Shown here one piece after another: positions 1 to 7,528 of a DNA stretch of 64,000 nucleotides. Under the pieces are notes generated by a model, which worked only from the letters and a program-made list of their open reading frames with translations, was not told the origin of the DNA and made no database searches. The stretch is from Anaeroplasma bactoclasticum (lineage in GTDB: Bacteria; Bacillota_I; Bacilli_A; Acholeplasmatales; Anaeroplasmataceae): positions 166,247-230,246 of the forward strand of contig NZ_QXEV01000002.1 of NCBI RefSeq assembly GCF_003550015.1, written 5' to 3'. The position numbers and the translations under genes were made by a program. Every line of letters starts with the position of its first letter. Position 1 is the stretch's first letter.

Positions 1-126
1 AAAAGAGCGGATAAGATAATGGAATATAGAAAGACAAATGAAATTGATTCATGGGATACTTTAAAAAAAATATTAGGAGTTTCAAATGAGGTTATTGAAG
101 CTATTAAGGAAAAAGCCGTTTTGTAA
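1..126 (+). CDS. comEA: Competence protein ComEA, C-terminal fragment (partial at left edge)
   Basis: Frame 1 is open from the window edge to a TAA at 124-126 and encodes 41 residues. The fragment (ADKIMEYRK..., then a turn ILGVSNEVIEAI) resembles the second half of the helix-hairpin-helix DNA-binding domain that ends ComEA, the surface DNA receptor of natural transformation. Its end overlaps the start of comEC by 41 bases, the usual comEA-comEC operon order, and this context is much of the reason for the call. Only the tail is visible, so the membrane anchor cannot be checked. Confidence 0.6.
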   Translation, partial: KRADKIMEYRKTNEIDSWDTLKKILGVSNEVIEAIKEKAVL

Positions 127-2188
127 TGATTTCCATTTCATTTTGATATCTATATTACTTTTCTTATTATCTTTAAAATATTGGCCATTTTTTATTGTTT
201 TAGGATTATATTTAATATTCATTTTTAAAAAGACTCATCTATTATTACCAATATTAATATTTATACTTGTTTTTCTTGTAGAGTGGTTAATACCTTCTTA
301 TATGAAAAATATAAAAATAGATAATCATATTGAATCTTATGTATATGATATTGATAGTGATTCATCCTATATTCTTTTCTATAAAGGTGTAAAGATTAAA
401 GTAAATGAATATAATCATAAGAATGAAGTAGGAGATTATATAGAAGTAGATTTACTATTCCAAGAAATAGAAGATAAAAGCTATGATACAGATTTTGATT
501 ATAAGGAATACCTATATTCAAAAGGAATATATTATTTAGCTAAAGGTAAAACTATAGAAAAAAAGGGGAAATATTTTTCCCCATATAGCATTAAATATTC
601 TTATATGAATTATTTAAAGGAGCATTTAAGTAGTGAATCCTTCTCTTATGTATCAGAGCTAGTCTTTGGAGAGGATTCACTAGATTCAAATATTAAAGAT
701 TCCTATTCCATACTTGGTATTTCTCATATTTTAGCGATAAGTGGTTTACATATTTTATTTTTATATAAGGTATTAGCCTTTATATTATTAAAGGTATTTA
801 AATATTATAAAAAGGCAATACCCTTAACTTTACTCATTTCTTATACCATTATTATAGGTGCTCCACCTAGTGCCCTAAGAGCATTACTCTTTTTAGTTAT
901 AGGCGCATTGAATAAAAAAGGAGAGGTATCCTATACAAGGCTAGATATATTATCTATATCTATGATATTTATGCTACTTTTAAATCCAAACCAATTATTT
1001 AATACAGGCTTTTTATTATCTTATTTAGTTTCCTTTGTATTAATATTTATGGATAAAGGAGAAAAAAGATTAAAAGGATTATATAAATCCTATTATCTAA
1101 TTTATTTATCCACATTCCCCTTAGTTATAAACATGACCAATAAGATATCCTTTTTATCCTTATTATTATCTCCTATATTTGCCTTATGCTTACCATTTGT
1201 TTTATTACCTTCTACCTATATACTTTCTATATTTCCTATATTAGATTATGGATTAAAATATATATTTATATTGATTAATTCCTATTTAGAAAATATAACA
1301 TCCTATAATTTAGCTATAGCTGTTCCATCATTCAATATATTTGGTATACTCTTTTATTATATTTTCTTTATATTTTTGGTTATAGCTATAGAAAAAAAGA
1401 AGAAGATATATTTTCCTATAGCTATTCTATCTATTTATTTAATATCTTTTATTAATTTAAGATATGTATATCCCTTTTATAAAATAACCTATATAGACTG
1501 TGGACAAGGAGATTCTTGCTTAATAGAATTACCCTATGGGAAAGGGGTAATGCTAATAGATGCATATAATTCTTATGATTATCTTAAATCCTTAGGAATA
1601 AATAATATTGATATATTATTATTTACACATTCGGATTCTGATCATATAGGTGATTATAAGGATTATTTAGAGAATATGAATGTGAAAAAGATATATGCAC
1701 CTAAAACCGATAAGGTATTTGATGATATTATGCCAAATATTAACCTAACGAAAATAGAATCAGGAAATATTATTTATTTTGATTCTATTAAAATAGATAT
1801 ATTAGGTCCAATAAATTCTTATGATGATCCAAATTCTAATTCGATAGTATTAACATTTAAAATAGAGGATACAAAATATATGTTTACAGGAGATATGACA
1901 GAGGATGAAGAGAATGATTTAGTTAATAAATATGGAGTATCCTTAGATAGTGATATCTTGAAAGTTGCTCACCATGGATCAGATACTTCATCCTCTAAAG
2001 CATTTTTAGATATGGTAAGCCCTAAAATATCTATAATAAGTGTTGCTAAAAATAATAAATATGGTCTACCTAAGGATTTAACCCTAAAAAGAATAGAAGA
2101 ATATTCTAAGGTTTATATTACATATAATAGAGGAAATATAACGATTAGCCAAGGATTTGGCAAAGTTCATATTTCCACTTATAGATAG
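86..2188 (+). CDS. comEC: DNA internalization competence protein ComEC/Rec2
   Basis: Membrane channel protein that passes single-stranded DNA into the cytoplasm during transformation. At 700 residues it is close to the usual family length. It has N-terminal hydrophobic segments, the central ComEC/competence region with many membrane helices (about 190-480), and a C-terminal metallo-beta-lactamase fold. The metal-binding motif HSDSDH lies near residue 514, GDM near 602 and AHHGSD near 627. The start ATG follows AGGAG at 75-79 and overlaps the upstream comEA-like frame. Whether the cell is naturally competent cannot be judged from this gene alone, because ComEC-like proteins are widespread. Confidence 0.93.
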   Translation: MRLLKLLRKKPFCNDFHFILISILLFLLSLKYWPFFIVLGLYLIFIFKKTHLLLPILIFILVFLVEWLIPSYMKNIKIDNHIESYVYDIDSDSSYILFYKGVKIKVNEYNHKNEVGDYIEVDLLFQEIEDKSYDTDFDYKEYLYSKGIYYLAKGKTIEKKGKYFSPYSIKYSYMNYLKEHLSSESFSYVSELVFGEDSLDSNIKDSYSILGISHILAISGLHILFLYKVLAFILLKVFKYYKKAIPLTLLISYTIIIGAPPSALRALLFLVIGALNKKGEVSYTRLDILSISMIFMLLLNPNQLFNTGFLLSYLVSFVLIFMDKGEKRLKGLYKSYYLIYLSTFPLVINMTNKISFLSLLLSPIFALCLPFVLLPSTYILSIFPILDYGLKYIFILINSYLENITSYNLAIAVPSFNIFGILFYYIFFIFLVIAIEKKKKIYFPIAILSIYLISFINLRYVYPFYKITYIDCGQGDSCLIELPYGKGVMLIDAYNSYDYLKSLGINNIDILLFTHSDSDHIGDYKDYLENMNVKKIYAPKTDKVFDDIMPNINLTKIESGNIIYFDSIKIDILGPINSYDDPNSNSIVLTFKIEDTKYMFTGDMTEDEENDLVNKYGVSLDSDILKVAHHGSDTSSSKAFLDMVSPKISIISVAKNNKYGLPKDLTLKRIEEYSKVYITYNRGNITISQGFGKVHISTYR

Positions 2189-2226
2189 AATATGATAAAA
2201 TTGTAATATAAGAGGGGGGTATTTCT

Positions 2227-3438
2227 ATGATTTATAAGCTTAAGGTAGATGATAAGGTTATAAATGGTGTATTTATAGCTGATCCTGACTTCGGTTACTT
2301 TTTTGTAACAGAATGGAAGGATGTTGAATTAAAGTTTAAAAGTATGGATACATTTAAGATGGAAAATGATGAAATATATCCTATTATAAATGAGAATGTT
2401 CATTACAAGGTTTATTCCATAAATCAAGAAAACAGGTTTATGTATTTATTTGTAAATCAGGAGAATAAAAAAGAAGATTTAGCCTTCTATTATAGCTTTG
2501 ATGATTTAGCTTTTAAATTAGATTTTTTAGATAATGTAGGCTTTAAAGCATTACTAGCGTCTGTTACATTACTTCCTAATGGAAATTATGTAATAGGTAA
2601 TGTTGGAGATTATATTTCTGCAGTAGAGGAATTAAAAAGAAAAAATAAAGAGGATGAAGCATTCTATAGAGGACATTATTCTTATAAATATACTTTAGTT
2701 CCATCTTTATATAGAAAAAAGAAATATTATGATAATGAATCCTATATGTATATGGATTTTAAAATACAATTTTATAATGAGCTTTCAAGTAAAAAATATA
2801 TTGAAATATTAACTACAATGCAGCATTATAAAATGCCTACAAGATTATTAGATACAACCTCTAATCCTTTAGTTGCCTTATATATGGCCTGTGATAAGCC
2901 ACAAGGCTATAAGAATAAGGGATTAGTCATTGGAGAGGTTGTTGTAATGAATGAGGCAATTAGAAATGTGAAATATTCTGATTCTAATGCTGTTACATTA
3001 TTATCCTCCTTAGCGGTATTAGAAACCAATTATAAGCAAGAATTATATGAAAAAATAATGGAATCTAAAGAGAAAAATGATCCATCTATATATAAGAATT
3101 CTATTGCTTATAAAAGATTTGTTGCGGAAGTATATAATGAGCTTCCATATTTTGATCAGGATTTCTTTAATCCAGATGTATTACTTAGACCAAGGCATGT
3201 CAAGGTTGGTATGATTAATGAAAGAATTATAGCTCAAAGTGGTTCCTTCATTTTATTTGGTTTATGTAATTATGTAACTGGAGAATACCAGCATTTAAAT
3301 ACTGTTTCTAAACAAAGAATATTCATTGTTCATAGAGAATATATTCAAGAACAATTGAATTTATTAAATATTAACGCAGGTACAATGTATCCAGATAAGG
3401 ATCATGTTTCTGTATCGATTATGAAAAGCTACGAATAA
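2227..3438 (+). CDS. FRG domain-containing protein
   Basis: The 403-residue protein contains the FRG domain: FYRGHYSYKY near residue 145 holds the Phe-Arg-Gly signature, and RLLDTTSNPLVALYMAC near 204 is the second conserved block. The N-terminal 120 residues look like a separate beta-rich module. FRG proteins are uncharacterised; they occur as stand-alone genes and in some phage and defence contexts, so no biochemical role is assigned. A GAGGGGGG ribosome binding site precedes the ATG. The gene is monocistronic, with an intrinsic terminator just after the stop. Confidence 0.8.
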   Translation: MIYKLKVDDKVINGVFIADPDFGYFFVTEWKDVELKFKSMDTFKMENDEIYPIINENVHYKVYSINQENRFMYLFVNQENKKEDLAFYYSFDDLAFKLDFLDNVGFKALLASVTLLPNGNYVIGNVGDYISAVEELKRKNKEDEAFYRGHYSYKYTLVPSLYRKKKYYDNESYMYMDFKIQFYNELSSKKYIEILTTMQHYKMPTRLLDTTSNPLVALYMACDKPQGYKNKGLVIGEVVVMNEAIRNVKYSDSNAVTLLSSLAVLETNYKQELYEKIMESKEKNDPSIYKNSIAYKRFVAEVYNELPYFDQDFFNPDVLLRPRHVKVGMINERIIAQSGSFILFGLCNYVTGEYQHLNTVSKQRIFIVHREYIQEQLNLLNINAGTMYPDKDHVSVSIMKSYE

Positions 3439-3450
3439 TGTAGCTTTTTC
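3424..3450 (+). terminator. Intrinsic terminator after FRG gene
   Basis: Stem AAAAGCTAC / GTAGCTTTT with a 7-base loop runs into a T-rich tract. The 5' arm uses the last codons of the FRG gene. Confidence 0.8.
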
Positions 3451-3469
3451 TTTATTATAAAGAAAGAGT

Positions 3470-3486
3470 ATGTTAAAATTTAACAT
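3470..3486 (+). promoter_or_regulatory. Short palindrome upstream of the C26 hydrolase operon
   Basis: ATGTTAAA-A-TTTAACAT is an 8-bp inverted repeat with one central base, ending about 15 bases before the start codon and just before the ribosome binding site. It could be an operator or a small leader hairpin. No regulator for it is apparent nearby. Confidence 0.3.
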
Positions 3487-3501
3487 ATTGGAGATGATTA
3501 T

Positions 3502-4206
3502 ATGAAGCCTATTATTGGTGTTTTACCTTTGTACGATAAAGAAAAAGAATCTATTTGGATGTTACCAGGGTATTTAGATGGAATAAAGAATGCTGGTGGT
3601 ATTCCTATAATATTACCCTATGGAGCAACAAAAGAGGAATTAGAAAAATTAAATAAGGGAATTGATGGGTATTTATTTACTGGTGGAAATGATGTAAACC
3701 CTGAGTTTTATAAAGCCAAAAGAAAGCATGAATGTGGACCTATTGATTCTTTAAGAGATAATTCAGAAAAGATATTATATCAAATAGCTAAAAGAGATGA
3801 TAAGCCAATTTTAGGTATATGTAGGGGAATACAGCTAATTAATGTATTAGAGGGTGGTTCCTTATACCAGGATTTACCTACGGATCATCCATCTAAGGTT
3901 ATTCATCATATGGAATATCCATATGATAGAAAATCTCATTCGGTTTATGTTTTTTCTAATTCTCCACTTGGAGAATTAATTAAAACAGATTCCCTAGAGG
4001 TAAATAGCTTACATCATCAGGCCTTAAGAAGAATTGCCTCATCCTTAAGGAGTATGGCAGTATCCGAAGATGGCTTAGTTGAAGCTATTTATCACCCTAA
4101 AATGAAATTTATGTGGGCAGTTCAGTGGCATCCAGAATATATGCTTGAAAATGAAAATGCCTCTAAAAAGATTTTTAAGGCTTTTATAGATTCTATAAAG
4201 GAGTGA
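3502..4206 (+). CDS. Gamma-glutamyl-GABA hydrolase-like class I amidotransferase (peptidase C26)
   Basis: A 234-residue protein of the PuuD/peptidase C26 family, which cleaves gamma-glutamyl amides such as gamma-glutamyl-GABA. The nucleophile elbow GICRG places the catalytic Cys near residue 106. The C-terminal WHPE motif (about 208) supplies the His-Glu pair, and HHQALR near 169 is also typical. It is the first gene of a tight four-gene run with SurE, a D-2-hydroxyacid dehydrogenase and an aldo/keto reductase. No other putrescine-degradation genes are present, so the true substrate is open. Confidence 0.85.
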   Translation: MKPIIGVLPLYDKEKESIWMLPGYLDGIKNAGGIPIILPYGATKEELEKLNKGIDGYLFTGGNDVNPEFYKAKRKHECGPIDSLRDNSEKILYQIAKRDDKPILGICRGIQLINVLEGGSLYQDLPTDHPSKVIHHMEYPYDRKSHSVYVFSNSPLGELIKTDSLEVNSLHHQALRRIASSLRSMAVSEDGLVEAIYHPKMKFMWAVQWHPEYMLENENASKKIFKAFIDSIKE

Positions 4207-4210
4207 GGTT

Positions 4211-4939
4211 ATGGAAATATTAATTGTAAATGATGATGGAGTATATGCAGAGGGGATAAAAATTTTAGCGAATGCGATGATTCCTTATGGTAATGTTACT
4301 GTTGTAGCGCCAGACCAAGGTAGAAGCGCAGCATCTCACTCCATTAATATGGGAACAATTTGCTTTGAAGAAGCCAATGCCATCCCAGGTATTTCATGCT
4401 TTGCATGTAGTGGTATGCCTGTAGATTGTGTAAGGCTTGCAACAAGCGTATTAAAAAAAGAATTTGATATTGTATTTTCTGGCATCAATAATGGCTTAAA
4501 CTGTGGTACAGATATAGTTTATTCTGGTACTGTTGGGGCTGCAAAGGAAGCTATTATTGAGGGGATTCCTGGGGTTGCTATATCTGCAGACCATGGCTCC
4601 TTTGATTTAGCAAAAAAAGAAATAGATCAAGTAATTAAATATATTATGGATAATAAATTATATTCCTTAGATTATGTTTTAAATGTAAATTTCCCTATTA
4701 ATTCATTTGATAAATCCAAAGGCTATCGTTTTACAAAACAAGGTATTAAAAGCTATAAAACAGAATTTATGAAGAATAATATAGGATCTTATGATGTATT
4801 AAAGGATAGTATTACCTTTGATACAGATTTGGATACGGATGTATCCTTAGGAAGATTAGGCTATATTACCTTTGTTCCTGTTGGAGTAGATCAAACAAAT
4901 CATAAATATGTTAATAAATTAAAGGAATATGATTTATGA
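4211..4939 (+). CDS. surE: 5'/3'-nucleotidase SurE
   Basis: Cytoplasmic metal-dependent nucleoside-monophosphate phosphatase. The N-terminal VNDDGV motif (residues 6-11) supplies the metal-binding Asp pair, and SGINNGLNCGTDIVYSGTVG in the first half is the SurE fingerprint with the metal-binding Asn. At 242 residues it is family length. It starts 4 bases after the amidotransferase stop (TGAGG serves as ribosome binding site) and overlaps the next gene by 4 bases, so translation is coupled. Confidence 0.95.
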   Translation: MEILIVNDDGVYAEGIKILANAMIPYGNVTVVAPDQGRSAASHSINMGTICFEEANAIPGISCFACSGMPVDCVRLATSVLKKEFDIVFSGINNGLNCGTDIVYSGTVGAAKEAIIEGIPGVAISADHGSFDLAKKEIDQVIKYIMDNKLYSLDYVLNVNFPINSFDKSKGYRFTKQGIKSYKTEFMKNNIGSYDVLKDSITFDTDLDTDVSLGRLGYITFVPVGVDQTNHKYVNKLKEYDL

Positions 4940-5742
4940 AAATATATTTTATAGAATTGATGGATAGCTATTATTTAGATGAATTAAAAAAGGATAATGA
5001 AATTATAAATAATATTGAAGAAGCAGATATAGTTATTACTAGAAATCTAACTATAGATAAAGCTTTTATTGATAAGGCAGTTCATTTAAAATGTATTGCC
5101 ATTCATGGAACAGGTATATCAGAGGTGGATATCAATTATGCTAAAACTAAGGGCATAGTTGTATTTAACTGTCCATATCAAAATTATGAAAGTGTTGCTG
5201 AGTATTCCCTATATTTCGCACTTATGGCTGCAAGGCAAAACAAAATGGAATTATATAAGAAAAAGGCTTTAGTTTTAGGTAATGGTCATATTGGAAAAAG
5301 ATTAAAGGATATCTTAAGTGATGGACTATTAATGGATGTAGATATATATAAAAGAAATGATGATATAAAAGATAAACTAAAGGATAAGGATTTTGTTTTC
5401 ATCTGTATGTCTTTAAATGATTCTACATATCATTTTATAAATAAAGAAACTATTTCTTATATGAAAAAGGGTGTAATTTTAATTAATACCGCAAGAGGTA
5501 AAATAGTCTCTGAGGCAGATATTATTGATGCATTAAGAGATAATCATATTTTATGTTATCTAACAGATGTATTTGAAGAAGAACCACTTAAGGAGGATAA
5601 TCCACTTATAAAGGAGAAAAATGTAATATATTCTCCTCATATTGCATCAAATACAAAAGAGGCACTTGCAAATATTGGTAAATTATTAGTAGAGCAGATT
5701 AATGATTTTAAATTAGGTAATAATCCAAAGCATGAATTATAA
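4936..5742 (+). CDS. D-isomer-specific 2-hydroxyacid dehydrogenase, short form
   Basis: NAD-dependent 2-ketoacid/2-hydroxyacid oxidoreductase family. The Rossmann motif VLGNGHIGKR begins near residue 113. The catalytic triad is visible as Arg in NTARGK (about 187), Glu in FEEEPL and His in SPHIAS (about 235). At 268 residues it is 40-60 shorter than typical members; the gap is between the substrate domain and the Rossmann fold, where the usual linker is compressed. The start overlaps the surE stop as ATGA. Substrate is unknown. Confidence 0.83.
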   Translation: MKIYFIELMDSYYLDELKKDNEIINNIEEADIVITRNLTIDKAFIDKAVHLKCIAIHGTGISEVDINYAKTKGIVVFNCPYQNYESVAEYSLYFALMAARQNKMELYKKKALVLGNGHIGKRLKDILSDGLLMDVDIYKRNDDIKDKLKDKDFVFICMSLNDSTYHFINKETISYMKKGVILINTARGKIVSEADIIDALRDNHILCYLTDVFEEEPLKEDNPLIKEKNVIYSPHIASNTKEALANIGKLLVEQINDFKLGNNPKHEL

Positions 5743-5756
5743 AAAGGGGTGTGGCT

Positions 5757-6860
5757 ATGGAAGTAAAAAGCTTTAAGGATGGAATTAAATTATCTCGCTT
5801 AGGTATGGGTAATATGAGACTTCCTGTAATTGAAAATACAGAAACTATTGATTTTTTAAAAAGCCAAGAGATTATTGATTATGCCATGAGCCATGGCATT
5901 AATTATTATGATACTGCGTATGTATATTCTAAAGGAGACTCTGAAAGGTTTTTAGGTCAAGCAATGAAAAAATATAAAAGGGATTCCTTTTATCTTGCAA
6001 CAAAATGGAATTATGGTGCTAACCCGGACTTTAAGGCTGTATTTCAAGAACAGCTTGAAAGATTAAATACAGACTATATAGATTTTTATTTAATTCATTG
6101 CTTAACAGATGATAATATTGATTCTTATATTCAAAGTGGTGGAATTGAATATTTCTTAGAAATGAAAAGAATTGGTAAGATTAAATATTTAGGATTTTCA
6201 TCTCACGCATCAGTTGAAACCTTAAGAAGATTTGCTGACTATACGAATTGGGATTTTGCCCAGCTTCAAATTAATTATTTGGATTGGAATTATAGTAAAA
6301 CTAAAGAAGAATACCAAATATTAAAGGATAGAAATATTCCTACAATGGTAATGGAGCCTGTAAGAGGTGGAAGGCTTGCAAAGCTTTCTCACCCTGCAGA
6401 GGCACTACTTAAGCATGCTCATAAAGATTGGTCTATTGCTTCATGGGCATTAAGATTTGTAAGAACATTAGATAATGTTTTAGTTATCCTATCTGGTATG
6501 TCAAGCCTAGAACAAATAAAAGATAATATTGAAACATTTAATGATGATACGAAATTAACAAAAGAGGATATAGATATTCTATTTAAGGCTTGTAAGATCT
6601 TCCATGAGGATATTTATATTCCTTGTACAGGCTGTAGATATTGTGTAGATGATTGTCCAAGTAGTATTAATATTCCAGAATATTTAAAGCTTTTAAATGA
6701 TTATAAAATAGAAGGAATGGATACCTTTGAAGATAGAGAAGAAATTAAAAGCATTGGTACACCAAAGGATTGTATTAAGTGTGAAACTTGTATGGGACAT
6801 TGCCCACAAAATATCAAAATTCCTTCTTTCTTAGAAGAATTAGCTAAAGTCTTAAAGTAA
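5757..6860 (+). CDS. Aldo/keto reductase with C-terminal 4Fe-4S ferredoxin domain
   Basis: The first 280 residues are an aldo/keto reductase barrel, with DTAYVY (catalytic Tyr), ATKW (Lys) and YLIHC (His). The C-terminal tail carries two four-cysteine clusters, CTGCRYCVDDCP near residue 290 and CIKCETCMGHCP near 338, expected to bind [4Fe-4S] centres. This architecture is common in anaerobic Bacillota. I chose ATG 5757 over the in-frame GTG at 5751 because AAGGGG at 5744-5749 is correctly spaced only for the ATG. It is the last gene of the run that starts at 3502. Confidence 0.9.
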   Translation: MEVKSFKDGIKLSRLGMGNMRLPVIENTETIDFLKSQEIIDYAMSHGINYYDTAYVYSKGDSERFLGQAMKKYKRDSFYLATKWNYGANPDFKAVFQEQLERLNTDYIDFYLIHCLTDDNIDSYIQSGGIEYFLEMKRIGKIKYLGFSSHASVETLRRFADYTNWDFAQLQINYLDWNYSKTKEEYQILKDRNIPTMVMEPVRGGRLAKLSHPAEALLKHAHKDWSIASWALRFVRTLDNVLVILSGMSSLEQIKDNIETFNDDTKLTKEDIDILFKACKIFHEDIYIPCTGCRYCVDDCPSSINIPEYLKLLNDYKIEGMDTFEDREEIKSIGTPKDCIKCETCMGHCPQNIKIPSFLEELAKVLK

Positions 6861-6869
6861 GAGGATTTT

Positions 6870-6956
6870 ATGGATATAGTATTTGAAAGTGATGATATAT
6901 TATTCACTAAAGTATCTAAAAATTCTAATCATTTGTATATGGAATTTTTTAAATAA
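6870..6956 (+). CDS. Possible 28-residue peptide or gene remnant
   Basis: An ATG six bases after AGAGGA opens a 28-codon frame ending in TAA at 6954-6956 (starts MDIVFESDD). No family is recognised. It may be a translated small protein or the N-terminal relic of a decayed gene. Confidence 0.25.
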   Translation: MDIVFESDDILFTKVSKNSNHLYMEFFK

Positions 6957-7103
6957 ATATATGGTATCTATAATTGGTAAAAAATCTAACTATTTATTTT
7001 TTTACCAAAATAAGGTAAAATAAAGACAAATAGAGCGATTCTATATTGTTGTATGTGTAGTATTTCAATTCGATTGGAAGCTTATTTATAGATATTCAAA
7101 AAT

Positions 7104-7136
7104 AAAAATGAGCTTACCATGCTCATTTTTGTTTTT
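7104..7136 (+). terminator. Intrinsic terminator upstream of the NifX-like gene
   Basis: AAAAATGAGC / GCTCATTTTT with a 7-base loop, followed by GTTTTTT. It ends a few bases before the ribosome binding site of the next gene. It could end a short RNA that starts near 7026, after the TAAAAT at 7014-7019. Confidence 0.75.
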
Positions 7137-7151
7137 TAAAGGAGTGGTAAT

Positions 7152-7517
7152 ATGAGAATAGCAGTACCTTATGATAGAGGAAGAATAGATCCACACTTTG
7201 GACATTGTGCCTCTATGGTTGTATTCGATACAGATGATGAAAAGATTTTAGGAAAAATGACAATTCCTTGTCAGGGGTCTGGCCATGAATATATGACTTC
7301 CCTTTTAAAAAAGCTAAAGGTTGAGGTTGTGATTTGTGGCAATATGGGCAAGCCTGCTATCCAAAGATTAAGAGAAGCAAATATAAGAATTTATATGGGC
7401 TTATCTGGAAGCCCAGAAAATTCTATTATTGCATTCTTAGAGGGAAGCTTAGAAAGCTTCAATACAGCAAAGCTAGATCTTTCTTTAATGGAAGATGATT
7501 GTAATTGTGGCCACTAG
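7152..7517 (+). CDS. NifX/NifB-family (dinitrogenase iron-molybdenum cofactor) domain protein
   Basis: A 121-residue single-domain protein beginning with a beta strand MRIAVPYD and containing DPHFGHC, a hallmark of the MTH1175/NifX-like family. It ends in a Cys/His tail, DDCNCGH, that could bind metal. No nitrogenase gene is present; such stand-alone members are frequent in anaerobes and are thought to handle iron-sulfur or other metal clusters. It lies 11 bases before the next gene, so the two are probably co-transcribed. Confidence 0.82.
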   Translation: MRIAVPYDRGRIDPHFGHCASMVVFDTDDEKILGKMTIPCQGSGHEYMTSLLKKLKVEVVICGNMGKPAIQRLREANIRIYMGLSGSPENSIIAFLEGSLESFNTAKLDLSLMEDDCNCGH

Positions 7518-7528
7518 GGGGTGTATTT

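Noticed and set aside
7152..7517. Evidence for nitrogen fixation from the NifX-like gene
   Set aside because: No nif structural genes are present and stand-alone NifX-like proteins are common in non-fixing anaerobes.
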